In this document: piece after piece, positions 1-7,959 of the stretch | How the letters are laid out: every line of letters starts with the position of its first letter | Position numbering within the stretch: the first letter of the stretch is position 1 | From: Afifella sp. IM 167 | Lineage (GTDB): Bacteria; Pseudomonadota; Alphaproteobacteria; Rhizobiales; Afifellaceae | Assembly: GCF_020144925.1 (NCBI RefSeq) | Contig: NZ_NSLC01000003.1 | Span: 310,001-374,000, forward strand | Direction of reading: 5' to 3' | Length of the DNA: 64,000 bases | Notes under the pieces: model-generated | The model's input: only the letters and a program-made list of their open reading frames with translations | What the model was told of the DNA's origin: nothing | Database searches by the model: none | Position numbers and translations under genes: made by a program

Positions 1-3000
1 GCCATCCATCCGGGCTACGGCTTCCTTTCCGAAAGCCCGGAATTCGCCGAGGCCTGCGCGGCGGCGGGCGTCACCTTCATCGGTCCCTCGCCGGAAACGA
101 TGCGCCGGCTCGGCAACAAGGTCTCGGCGCGCAACCTCGCCGAGGAAGCCGGCGTGCCGGTGATGCCGGCGAGCGAGCCGCTCGGCGAGGACGAGGCCAC
201 ATGGAAGGATGTGGCGGCGAAGATCGGCTATCCGGTCATGCTGAAGGCCTCCTGGGGCGGCGGCGGGCGCGGCATGCGCGTCATTTCCGACGAGGACAGC
301 CTCGTCGGCATGATCCGCCAGGCCAAACGGGAGGCGAAGGCCGCCTTCGGCAAGGACGAGGTTTACCTGGAAAAGCTGGTGGAGCGCGCCCGCCATGTCG
401 AGGCGCAGATCCTCGGCGACCGGCACGGCAACCACGTGCATCTGTTCGAGCGCGATTGCTCGGTGCAACGGCGCCACCAGAAGGTGGTCGAGCGCGCCCC
501 GGCCCCCTACCTCAACGATGCGCAGCGCGATGAGCTTTCAACCTATGCGCTGAAGATCGCCAAGGCGGCCGACTATGTCTGTGCCGGCACGGTGGAGTTC
601 CTGCAGAACGCCGATACCGGCGAGTTCCACTTTATCGAGGTCAATCCGCGCATCCAGGTGGAGCATACCGTCACCGAGGAGGTGACGGGCATCGACATCG
701 TCAAGGCGCAGATCCGGCTGATCGAGGGCGAGCGCATCGGCGACCCGAAATCGGGCGTGCCGGCGCAGGAGAAGATCTTCCTCAACGGCAACGCCCTGCA
801 GTGCCGCATCACCACGGAAGACCCGGAAGAGAACTTCATCCCCGATTACGGGCGCATCACCGCCTATCGCGGCGCGACCGGCTTCGGCATCCGCCTCGAC
901 GGCGGCACGGCCTATTCGGGCGCCGTCATCACCCGCTTCTACGATCCGCTGCTGGAGAAGGTGACGGCCTGGGCGCCGACCGCCGAGGAGGCGATGAAGC
1001 GCATGCACCGGGCGCTGCGCGAATTCCGCATCCGGGGCGTGGCGACCAACCTCACCTTCCTGGAAAACATCATCACCCACCCGGATTTCCGGGCGAACAC
1101 CTACACCACCCGCTTCATCGACGAGACGCCCGAGCTCTTCGAGACGATGAAGCGGCGCGACCGCGGCACCAAGCTGATCACCTACATCGCCGACGTGACG
1201 GTGAACGGGCACCCGGAGACGCGCTCGCGCCCGCGCCCGCCGGAGGGTGTGCCGCCGCCCGTGCCGCCGCTCTTCGACAAGCGCGAGGTGCCGGCGGATT
1301 TCCTCGGCACCAAGGCGCGGCTCGACCAGGAAGGCGCGGCAGGCCTTTGCCGCTGGGTGCGCGAGCAGAAGAAGACGCTTTTCACCGACACGACGATGCG
1401 CGACGGCCACCAGTCGCTTCTGGCGACGCGCATGCGCACGCACGACATCGCGGCCATCGCGCCGGCCTACCAGGCCGGCATGCCGGAGCTCTTCTCGCTG
1501 GAATGCTGGGGCGGGGCGACCTTCGACGTCGCCATGCGCTTCCTGACCGAAGACCCGTGGGAGCGTCTCGCCCGCATCCGCGAGGGCGCTCCGGACATCC
1601 TGCTTCAGATGCTCCTGCGCGGCTCCAACGGCGTCGGCTACACCAACTATCCCGACAATGTGGTGCGCTTCTTCGTCAAGCAGGCCGCCGACGCCGGGGT
1701 CGACGTCTTCCGTGTCTTCGACTGCCTCAACTGGGTCGAGAACATGCGGGTCGCCATGGACGCGGTGCTGGAATCTGGAAAGATCTGCGAGGCGGCGATC
1801 TGCTACACGGGCGACCTCGACGATCCGGAACGGGCGAAATACGACCTTTCCTACTATGTCGACCTCGCCCGGCAGCTGGAAGCGGCCGGCGCGCAGATGA
1901 TCGCGGTGAAGGACATGGCGGGCGTCCTGCGCCCCGCCGCGGCGAAGACGCTTTTCACGGCGCTGCGCGAGACGACCGATCTGCCGCTGCATTACCACAC
2001 GCACGACACCTCCGGCATTTCGGCCGCCTCGGTGCTGGCGGCCGTCGATGCCGGCGTCGATATCGTCGATGCGGCGATGGATTCGGTCTCCGGTCTCACC
2101 TCGCAGCCGGCGCTCGGCTCGATCGTGGAGGCGCTCGCTTCGGGGACGCGGGCGAGCGGGCTGTCGCGCGAGGCGATCCGGCGGATCTCCTTCTACTGGG
2201 AGGCGGTGCGCCACCAGTATGCGGCCTTCGAGAGCGACCTGAAGGCGCCGGCCTCGGAGGTCTATCTGCATGAAATGCCCGGCGGGCAGTTCACCAATCT
2301 CAAGGAGCAGGCCCGCGCGCTGGGGCTGGAATCTCGCTGGCATGCGGTGGCGCGCGCCTATCACGACGTGAACCTCCTCTTCGGCGACATCGTCAAGGTG
2401 ACGCCCTCTTCCAAGGTCGTCGGCGACATGGCGCTGATGATGGTGAGCCAGGACCTTTCCATCGGCGACGTCATCGACCCGAAGCGGGACATCTCGTTTC
2501 CCGAATCCGTCGTGCAGATGATGCGCGGCGAGCTCGGCCAGCCGCCGGGCGGATGGCCGGAGGCGATCCAGAAGAAGGTGCTGAAGGGTGAGGAGCCGAT
2601 CACGGTGCGCCCGGGCTCGCTGATGGGCGAGGCGGACCTTGAAGCCGAGCGCGCCAAGGCGGCCGAGGCCTGCGAGGCCGAGATCTCCGACACCGCGCTC
2701 GCCTCCTATCTCATGTACCCGAAGGTCTTCACCGATTTCGCCGCCGCGCAGGAGACCTACGGGCCAACGGAGGTTCTGCCGACGCCGATCTATTTCTACG
2801 GCCTGGAAGCCGGCGAGGAGACGCTGGTGGAGCTGGAGCGCGGCAAGACGATGGTGGTGCGCTGCCTCGTCGTCGGCGAGCCGGACGAGGACGGCCAGGT
2901 GCGCGTCTTCTTCGAGCTGAACGGACAGCCGCGCGTCGTGCGCGTGCCGGACCGGCTGCACGGCGCGGCCGATGCGGCAAGGCGCGCCAAGGCGGAATCC

Positions 3001-3231
3001 GGCAACGCCAACCAGGTCGGCGCGCCGATGCCCGGCGTCATCTCGCAGGTGCAGGTCAAGGCCGGCGAGAAGGTGACCTCCGGCGATGTCCTCGTCTCCA
3101 TCGAGGCGATGAAGATGGAAACGGCGATCCACGCCGACCGCGACGGCACGATCGAAGCCGTCTTCGTCAAGTCGGGCGATGCAGTGGACGCCAAGGATCT
3201 GCTCGTGACCTACGAGGCGGAGGGGGAGTAG
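1..3231 (+). CDS. pyc: Pyruvate carboxylase, 5'-truncated by window edge
   Basis: Cytoplasmic biotin enzyme that carboxylates pyruvate to oxaloacetate for anaplerosis. The reading frame is open from base 1 (AIHPGYGFLSE, a biotin-carboxylase N-domain motif), so roughly the first 70 residues lie outside the window; 1076 residues are visible of a usual ~1150. Domains in order: biotin carboxylase with ATP-grasp, carboxyltransferase starting near visible residue 460 (LFTDTTMRDGHQSLLATR), then the C-terminal biotinyl domain with EAMKMETA, whose lysine (about visible residue 1038) carries biotin. The single-chain BC-CT-BCCP order separates it from two-subunit PycA/PycB and from acetyl-CoA carboxylase. 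No partner gene follows directly. Confidence 0.97.
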   Translation, partial: AIHPGYGFLSESPEFAEACAAAGVTFIGPSPETMRRLGNKVSARNLAEEAGVPVMPASEPLGEDEATWKDVAAKIGYPVMLKASWGGGGRGMRVISDEDSLVGMIRQAKREAKAAFGKDEVYLEKLVERARHVEAQILGDRHGNHVHLFERDCSVQRRHQKVVERAPAPYLNDAQRDELSTYALKIAKAADYVCAGTVEFLQNADTGEFHFIEVNPRIQVEHTVTEEVTGIDIVKAQIRLIEGERIGDPKSGVPAQEKIFLNGNALQCRITTEDPEENFIPDYGRITAYRGATGFGIRLDGGTAYSGAVITRFYDPLLEKVTAWAPTAEEAMKRMHRALREFRIRGVATNLTFLENIITHPDFRANTYTTRFIDETPELFETMKRRDRGTKLITYIADVTVNGHPETRSRPRPPEGVPPPVPPLFDKREVPADFLGTKARLDQEGAAGLCRWVREQKKTLFTDTTMRDGHQSLLATRMRTHDIAAIAPAYQAGMPELFSLECWGGATFDVAMRFLTEDPWERLARIREGAPDILLQMLLRGSNGVGYTNYPDNVVRFFVKQAADAGVDVFRVFDCLNWVENMRVAMDAVLESGKICEAAICYTGDLDDPERAKYDLSYYVDLARQLEAAGAQMIAVKDMAGVLRPAAAKTLFTALRETTDLPLHYHTHDTSGISAASVLAAVDAGVDIVDAAMDSVSGLTSQPALGSIVEALASGTRASGLSREAIRRISFYWEAVRHQYAAFESDLKAPASEVYLHEMPGGQFTNLKEQARALGLESRWHAVARAYHDVNLLFGDIVKVTPSSKVVGDMALMMVSQDLSIGDVIDPKRDISFPESVVQMMRGELGQPPGGWPEAIQKKVLKGEEPITVRPGSLMGEADLEAERAKAAEACEAEISDTALASYLMYPKVFTDFAAAQETYGPTEVLPTPIYFYGLEAGEETLVELERGKTMVVRCLVVGEPDEDGQVRVFFELNGQPRVVRVPDRLHGAADAARRAKAESGNANQVGAPMPGVISQVQVKAGEKVTSGDVLVSIEAMKMETAIHADRDGTIEAVFVKSGDAVDAKDLLVTYEAEGE

Positions 3232-3305
3232 GGGCGCGCTCGCGCTTCTGCCTGCCGATAGCTCACCCTCACACGGCATTTCTCGCCTTGCAGTGCCTGC
3301 CGACT

Positions 3306-3322
3306 TCTCCCTTCGAGGGAGA
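3306..3322. repeat. Short palindrome in pyc-tetR spacer
   Basis: TCTCCCTtcgAGGGAGA, a perfect 7-bp stem with a 3-nt loop, lies 75 bp after the pyc stop. It resembles the core of palindromic intergenic repeats common in rhizobia (compare 5108-5130). It could also act as a weak terminator, but no T-run follows it. Confidence 0.4.
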
Positions 3323-3388
3323 GGTTGGCGCGGCGGCCTGCGCTGTGCGGTAGCCATTCGGCGCCGAACCGAGCGCCGACCTTGAAAA

Positions 3389-3406
3389 GTAAAATGATCG
3401 TTTTAC
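3389..3406. promoter_or_regulatory. Probable TetR operator
   Basis: GTAAAATGATCGTTTTAC is an 18-bp palindrome with 16 of 18 positions symmetric, ending 10 bp before the ATG of the TetR gene at 3417. Position and A/T-rich arms in a GC-rich setting fit autoregulation by the adjacent regulator, which would also control the overlapping MFS gene. Confidence 0.6.
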
Positions 3407-3416
3407 ATGCGGCGGC

Positions 3417-3962
3417 ATGATCGATCGCGACGCCATCATCGCTTCCGCCGAGGCCGTCCTCGATAGAGAAGGCTTCTCCGCCACCGGCATGGACCGGCTG
3501 ATCAAGGCGGCCGGAGTTTCCAGTCGCACGCTCTACAAGCATGTCGGCGGGCGCGCCGGGCTCATCCTGGCGGCGCTCGAGGCACGGGAGGAGCGCTTTT
3601 TCGCCGCCGTGCGGTCGGATGGCGTCGAGGAGCTCTTCCGCTCTCTCGCCGAATGGGTCGAGACCGAGGGCGCCCATGGCTGCTTCTTCCTACGCGCTCT
3701 CGGCGAGGCCGGCGCGAGCGATCCGTCGATTGCCGAGCGGGTGAGAGCGCACAAGGAGGCGACGGCGGGGCTGATCGAGGCGTGCGTCGCGAAGGATCTC
3801 GGCCGCGAGGACGCACTCCTTGCCGCCCAGATCCTCGTCCTCCTCGAGGGTGCCACCCATGCTGCCGTCTACCGCGGCGCGAGCGCTGTCGAGGCCGCCG
3901 GCGAGGCGGCGGCCACCCTCCTCGAAGCGGCCCGGGGCGGGCCGGAGCGGGCCGGTGGATAG
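3417..3962 (+). CDS. TetR/AcrR family transcriptional regulator
   Basis: A 181-residue regulator. The N-terminal helix-turn-helix is clear (AGVSSRTLYKHVGGRAGLI, about residues 27-45), and the remaining helical part would be the ligand-sensing/dimerisation domain with no recognisable ligand signature. The last 8 bases overlap the GTG start of the MFS transporter at 3955, so the two are co-translated; the regulator probably represses this efflux or uptake pair through the palindrome at 3389-3406. The ligand is unknown. Confidence 0.88.
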   Translation: MIDRDAIIASAEAVLDREGFSATGMDRLIKAAGVSSRTLYKHVGGRAGLILAALEAREERFFAAVRSDGVEELFRSLAEWVETEGAHGCFFLRALGEAGASDPSIAERVRAHKEATAGLIEACVAKDLGREDALLAAQILVLLEGATHAAVYRGASAVEAAGEAAATLLEAARGGPERAGG

Positions 3963-5097
3963 GCGCAACCTCGCCCTGACGGCGAGCGGCTTTTTCCTGA
4001 TCGCCGTCTGCTACGGCCTCGCGCGCTTCGCCTTTGGTCTCTTCCTTCCGGCGATCGCGGCCGACCTTTCCCTCTCGGCCTCCTTCAGCGGCTTCATCTC
4101 CGGCGGCTCCTTCTTCGGCTACTGCCTCGCCATTGTCGCCTCGGCCGGGCTGACGGAGCGCTTCGGCCCACGCTTCGTCGCCGGCCTCGCCGGCTGCATC
4201 GCGGCGACCGGCATCTTCGGCATCGCGCTGGCGCCAGGCAGCGTGATGCTCGCCGTGGCCGTCCTCTTTGCTGGCATGAGCACCGGCCTCGCATCGCCGC
4301 CGCTCGCGGCGGCGGTCGCCCAGCAGCTGCCACCCGAACGGCAGGACCGGACAAACACGCTGATCAATGCCGGAGCGAGCGGCGGCGTTGCTCTCTCCGC
4401 CCCGGCGGCGTTCCTCCTCGGCGGCAACTGGCGGCTCGCCTTCGCGATCTTCGCAGCCGTTGCCCTCTTCGTGACGTTTGCGGTCATCCTGTCGACGCCG
4501 CGAAAGGCACCGACTTCCGACGACCGCGCGCGAGGCCTTCCGACCGTCAACGGCGATGTGAAACGCCTGGTCGTGGCGGCCTTCCTGATGGGGGCCGCCA
4601 GCACTGCCGTCTGGTCCTTCGGCGGAGAACTGACGCGCCGGATGCTCGGCTGGACGAGCGGGGAGGTCGGCAATCTCTGGCTCGCCATTGGCGTTCTTGG
4701 CCTTTCGGGCGGCGCTTGCGGCCAGCTCGTCCGGCGCTTCGGCCTCAATCGGGTGCATGGCGCCTTCCTCATGATGCTGGCGGCGGGAAGCCTCGTCGTC
4801 GCGACCGCGACGAGCCCGGCGATGGCGCTCGCCGGCGGCGGCGCCTTCGGTGCCGCCTACATGATGCTGACCGGCGTCTATCTCGTCTGGGGCGTGCGCG
4901 CGCTGGCGGACCGGCCCGCGACGGGCATCACCATCGGTTTCCTGGCGATCGCCGTCGGCCAGGTGGCGGGGGCGCCGGCCTTCGGCCTTCTCCTCGATGC
5001 CACTGGGCCGATGGTCGCCGGCATCGCGTTCGCGCTGGTCGCCCTCTCGGCCTGCGCCTTCCCGCGCCGGCCGGTCGCCGCGTCGCGGGCGGCGTGA
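3955..5097 (+). CDS. YbfB/YjiJ-like MFS transporter
   Basis: Inner-membrane major facilitator of 380 residues with about 12 hydrophobic segments. The start NLALTASGFFLIAVCYGLAR and the run RFAFGLFLPAIAADL are typical of the YbfB/YjiJ (DUF1228) subfamily, whose substrates are mostly unknown. The GTG at 3955 is chosen because GGAG at 3944-3947 lies 7 nt upstream and it overlaps the tetR stop; longer in-frame starts would run deep inside tetR. Regulation is probably by the preceding TetR protein. Confidence 0.85.
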   Translation: MDRRNLALTASGFFLIAVCYGLARFAFGLFLPAIAADLSLSASFSGFISGGSFFGYCLAIVASAGLTERFGPRFVAGLAGCIAATGIFGIALAPGSVMLAVAVLFAGMSTGLASPPLAAAVAQQLPPERQDRTNTLINAGASGGVALSAPAAFLLGGNWRLAFAIFAAVALFVTFAVILSTPRKAPTSDDRARGLPTVNGDVKRLVVAAFLMGAASTAVWSFGGELTRRMLGWTSGEVGNLWLAIGVLGLSGGACGQLVRRFGLNRVHGAFLMMLAAGSLVVATATSPAMALAGGGAFGAAYMMLTGVYLVWGVRALADRPATGITIGFLAIAVGQVAGAPAFGLLLDATGPMVAGIAFALVALSACAFPRRPVAASRAA

Positions 5098-5203
5098 CTC
5101 CAAACCCTCTCTTCTTGTGGGAGAGGGCGGTCGACGGAGCCGACCGGGTGAGGGGAAGGCCTCGGCGCGGCGTGGGCGGCGGCAGGCGCAAGGCCTCAAG
5201 TCC

Positions 5204-5333
5204 GTCATGCCAAGGCTTGACCTGGCATCCATTCCGTTCCGCTATCGGCCGGGTTGGCGCGGCGGTTTTTCTCTCTTCGTGAGGTGCCGCACCGCCCGGG
5301 AATGGATGGCCGGGTCGAGCCCGGCCATGACGA
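5204..5333. repeat. Long imperfect inverted repeat (rhizobial palindromic element)
   Basis: The left arm begins at 5204 (GTCATGCCAAGGCTTGACC) and the right arm ends near 5333 (GGTCGAGCCCGGCCATGAC). The arms are about 33 nt, mostly complementary, and separated by about 65 nt. Just before it, 5108-5130 holds a second stem (CCTCTCTTCTTGTGGGAGAGG). Elements with a GTCATG...GGCTTGACC core between genes are widespread in Rhizobiales. It fills the 276-bp space between the MFS gene and the macro-domain gene; nothing else is seen there. Confidence 0.7.
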
Positions 5334-5373
5334 CAAGCGGGTCCGCGGACGGTTCAGCCTTGTGCCTTTCCGA

Positions 5374-5925
5374 TTACCTCCCCATCTCCCCCGCGATCTC
5401 GGCCAGCGCCGCGCGGTGGTGCTCGGCCGATTCCTCGGAAAAGCAGCAGAGGATGATCTTGTCGAAGATTCCCGGATGGCCCTTGGCGTAGCCGGCGCAG
5501 GTGCCGATGGCGATCTCCGCCGCATGGTCGGCCGGAAAGCCGTAGACGCCGGTCGAGATCGCCGGGAAGGCGACGGATTTCAGCTCCTCGGCGCGGGCGA
5601 TGTCGAGGGAATGCTTGTAGGCGGAGGCGAGAAGTTCCGCCTCGCCGTGGCCGCCGCCCTTCCAGCGCGGGCCGACCGCATGGATGACATGGCCGGCGGG
5701 CAGCTCGTAGCCCCGCGTCAGGCGCGCCTCGCCGGTCGGGCAGCCGCCGAGGGCGCGGCATTCTTCCAGAAGCTTCGGGCCCGCGCGCCGGTGGATGGCG
5801 CCGTCGACCCCGCCGCCACCAAGGAGGCTCTGGTTGGCCGCGTTGACGATGGCGTCCACCTCAAGCGTGGTGATGTCGGCGACGATGACGGAAATTTCCG
5901 TCTCGCCAATATCGAGGCTGTCCAT
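5374..5925 (-). CDS. Macro domain protein, O-acetyl-ADP-ribose deacetylase-like
   Basis: A single macro domain of 183 residues that should bind ADP-ribose and probably hydrolyse O-acetyl-ADP-ribose or remove ADP-ribose from proteins. Seen: VDAIVNAANQSLLGGGGVDGAIH (catalytic/binding loop 1, with the conserved Asn), GYELPAGHVIHAVGP, and the phosphate-binding loop FPAISTGVYGFP. These match the MacroD/YmdB group. It lies upstream, on the same strand, of nothing obvious; 3-hydroxybutyrate dehydrogenase precedes it on the minus strand with a 51-nt gap, so they may be co-transcribed. Confidence 0.92.
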   Translation of the reverse strand: MDSLDIGETEISVIVADITTLEVDAIVNAANQSLLGGGGVDGAIHRRAGPKLLEECRALGGCPTGEARLTRGYELPAGHVIHAVGPRWKGGGHGEAELLASAYKHSLDIARAEELKSVAFPAISTGVYGFPADHAAEIAIGTCAGYAKGHPGIFDKIILCCFSEESAEHHRAALAEIAGEMGR

Positions 5926-5976
5926 CTTCGCGACCTCACCCGTTTGTTCCAGTAAAAGCCCCTGCCATCCGCCCGT

Positions 5977-6756
5977 CTACATTGCCGTCCAGCCGCCATC
6001 GATGGAAAGCGGCACGCCAGTGATCTGCGCCGCGGCATCGGAGCACAGGAAGACCGTCATCGCCGCGACGTCGCTCACCTTGACGAATTCCTTCGTCGGC
6101 TGGCGCTCCAGGATGACCTCGCGGATCACTGTCTCGCGGTCCTTGCCGTGGACCTTCATCTGGTCCTCGATCTGGCCGTCGACCAGCGGGGTGTGGACGT
6201 AGCCGGGGCAGATGGCGTTGCAGGTGACACCCGCCTCGGCGAGCTCCAGAGCGACGGTCTTCGTCAGGCCCAGAATGCCGTGCTTGGCCGAGACATAGGC
6301 GCTCTTGTAGGGCGAGGCCGTCAGTCCGTGGGCCGAGGCGATATTGACGATGCGGCCCCAGCCCGCCTCGCGCATGCCGGGCACGGCCGCGGCGATGGTG
6401 AAGAAGGCCGAGGAGAGGTTGATGGCGATGATCTGATGCCATTTCTCGGCCGGAAACTCCTCCACCTTCGCCACATGCTGGATGCCGGCATTGTTGACGA
6501 GGATCTGGACCGGGCCGATCTCCGCCGCCGCCTCGACGAGGGCGCGGCACTCCTCTTCCTTCGACATGTCGGCCTTGACGTATTTCGCCGTGACGTCGTG
6601 CGCCTTCGCGATGTCCTCGGCGATGGCGTGGTCCCCGGCGGTGTCGGTGAAGGAATTGACGACGACATTGGCGCCTTCGGCGGCGAGGGCCTTTGCGATG
6701 CCAAGGCCGATGCCGGAGGTGGAGCCGGTGACGATGGCGGTCTTGCCCTTGAGCAT
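5977..6756 (-). CDS. bdhA: 3-hydroxybutyrate dehydrogenase
   Basis: Short-chain dehydrogenase of 259 residues that interconverts (R)-3-hydroxybutyrate and acetoacetate with NAD+, used in polyhydroxybutyrate turnover. Seen: Rossmann motif TGSTSGIGLGIA, NNAGIQHVAKVEEF, catalytic Tyr/Lys in YVSAKHG, and the closing DGGWTA typical of this subfamily. The ATG at 6754-6756 is used because AGGAG lies 8 nt upstream; upstream in-frame codons have no comparable site. No PHB synthase or depolymerase is nearby. Confidence 0.9.
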   Translation of the reverse strand: MLKGKTAIVTGSTSGIGLGIAKALAAEGANVVVNSFTDTAGDHAIAEDIAKAHDVTAKYVKADMSKEEECRALVEAAAEIGPVQILVNNAGIQHVAKVEEFPAEKWHQIIAINLSSAFFTIAAAVPGMREAGWGRIVNIASAHGLTASPYKSAYVSAKHGILGLTKTVALELAEAGVTCNAICPGYVHTPLVDGQIEDQMKVHGKDRETVIREVILERQPTKEFVKVSDVAAMTVFLCSDAAAQITGVPLSIDGGWTAM

Positions 6757-6994
6757 TGTTGTCTCCTGAAATCGCTTCGTTGAAGGGAAATTGCGCCATG
6801 GCGCCGGCGTTTCCAAGGGATCTGAGGCGGAATCGCGCGGCGATGCTCCGGCATGGATGGCCGAGGCATGGATGCATCGCCGAGTTCGGCCGGCCATGTC
6901 CGCATGGGTTGCGCTGGCGCGCGGCACACGCAGGCGTGGAACAAGCGGGCCGCGTTGGAGATTGTTGATTCCAGTCAGTTACTTGAGTCGCCCC

Positions 6995-7948
6995 ATGCCA
7001 ACCGCAAGACCCGTCTGGAAAGGCCAGCTCCGCCTTTCGCTCGTTTCCATCCCGGTGGAGCTCTATTCGGCCACGAAGACCTCCTCGAAGATCTCTTTCC
7101 GGCAGATCCACGAGCCGTCGGGCAAGCCCGTCAGCTACCAGAAGGTGGTGGCCGGCATCGGCCCGGTCGACAAGGACGAGATCCTCAAGGGCTTCGAGTA
7201 CGAGAAGGGCAACTATGTCCTCCTCTCCGAAGAAGAGGTGGAGGAGGTGAAGCTCGAGACGAAGAAGACGCTGGAGCTGACGCAGTTCGTCGGCGCCTGC
7301 GAGATCGACCCGATCTATTTCGACAAGCCCTATTTCCTCACCCCGCAGGACGATCTGGCCGAAGACGCCTTCCGCGTGGTGCGCGACGCGCTGCGCAAAT
7401 CGGAGAAGGTGGGGATCGGGCAGCTGGCGCTGCGCGGCAAGGAATACCTGGTCGCCATCAAGCCCTGCGGGACGGGGCTGCTCCTGGAGACGCTGCATTA
7501 CGAGGACGAGATCAGGAAGTCCGATCCCTTCTTCTCCTCCATCGGCAACGAGAAGGCGGACGAGGATCTTCTCGGCGTCGCGACCGAGCTGATCGAGCGC
7601 AAGACGGCCCCCTTCGACGCCGGCGCCTTCAAGGACCATTACGTCAAGGCGCTGCGCGAGGTGATCGACGCCAAGCTGAAAAAGAAGAAGCCGAAGACGG
7701 TGGAGGCCGACGAGGCGCCAAGCGGGCGCGGCGGCGACAACGTCATCGACCTGATGGCGGCGCTGAAGGAGAGCCTGGAAAAGAGCGACGGCGGGAAGGC
7801 AAAGGGCAGCCGGGGCTCCAGATCCGCGCCGAAATCGGGCGCGAAATCCTCCGGCGGCCGGTCTACCTCGACGAAATCGTCCTCCGGGTCCTCGTCGACG
7901 AAATCGAAGACCGCATCCGGGGGCGGCAGGCAGCGCAAATCCGCCTGA
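6995..7948 (+). CDS. ku: Ku homodimer protein for non-homologous end joining
   Basis: Binds double-strand DNA ends and recruits LigD. The 317-residue protein starts MPTARPVWKGQLRLSLVSIPV, a standard bacterial Ku opening, and keeps the Ku core to about residue 260. A low-complexity Lys/Ser/Gly tail follows (from about residue 265), as found in many rhizobial Ku proteins, where basic tails help DNA binding. It sits 11 nt upstream of ligD on the same strand, so the two are an operon. The 238 bp before the start show no further gene. Confidence 0.95.
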   Translation: MPTARPVWKGQLRLSLVSIPVELYSATKTSSKISFRQIHEPSGKPVSYQKVVAGIGPVDKDEILKGFEYEKGNYVLLSEEEVEEVKLETKKTLELTQFVGACEIDPIYFDKPYFLTPQDDLAEDAFRVVRDALRKSEKVGIGQLALRGKEYLVAIKPCGTGLLLETLHYEDEIRKSDPFFSSIGNEKADEDLLGVATELIERKTAPFDAGAFKDHYVKALREVIDAKLKKKKPKTVEADEAPSGRGGDNVIDLMAALKESLEKSDGGKAKGSRGSRSAPKSGAKSSGGRSTSTKSSSGSSSTKSKTASGGGRQRKSA

Positions 7949-7959
7949 GGCGAGCGACG

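Noticed and set aside
538-3357. Open frame of over 900 codons on the strand opposite pyc
   Set aside because: High-GC codon bias opens the antisense frame; the translation is Arg/His/Asp-rich with no motifs, and pyc is beyond doubt.
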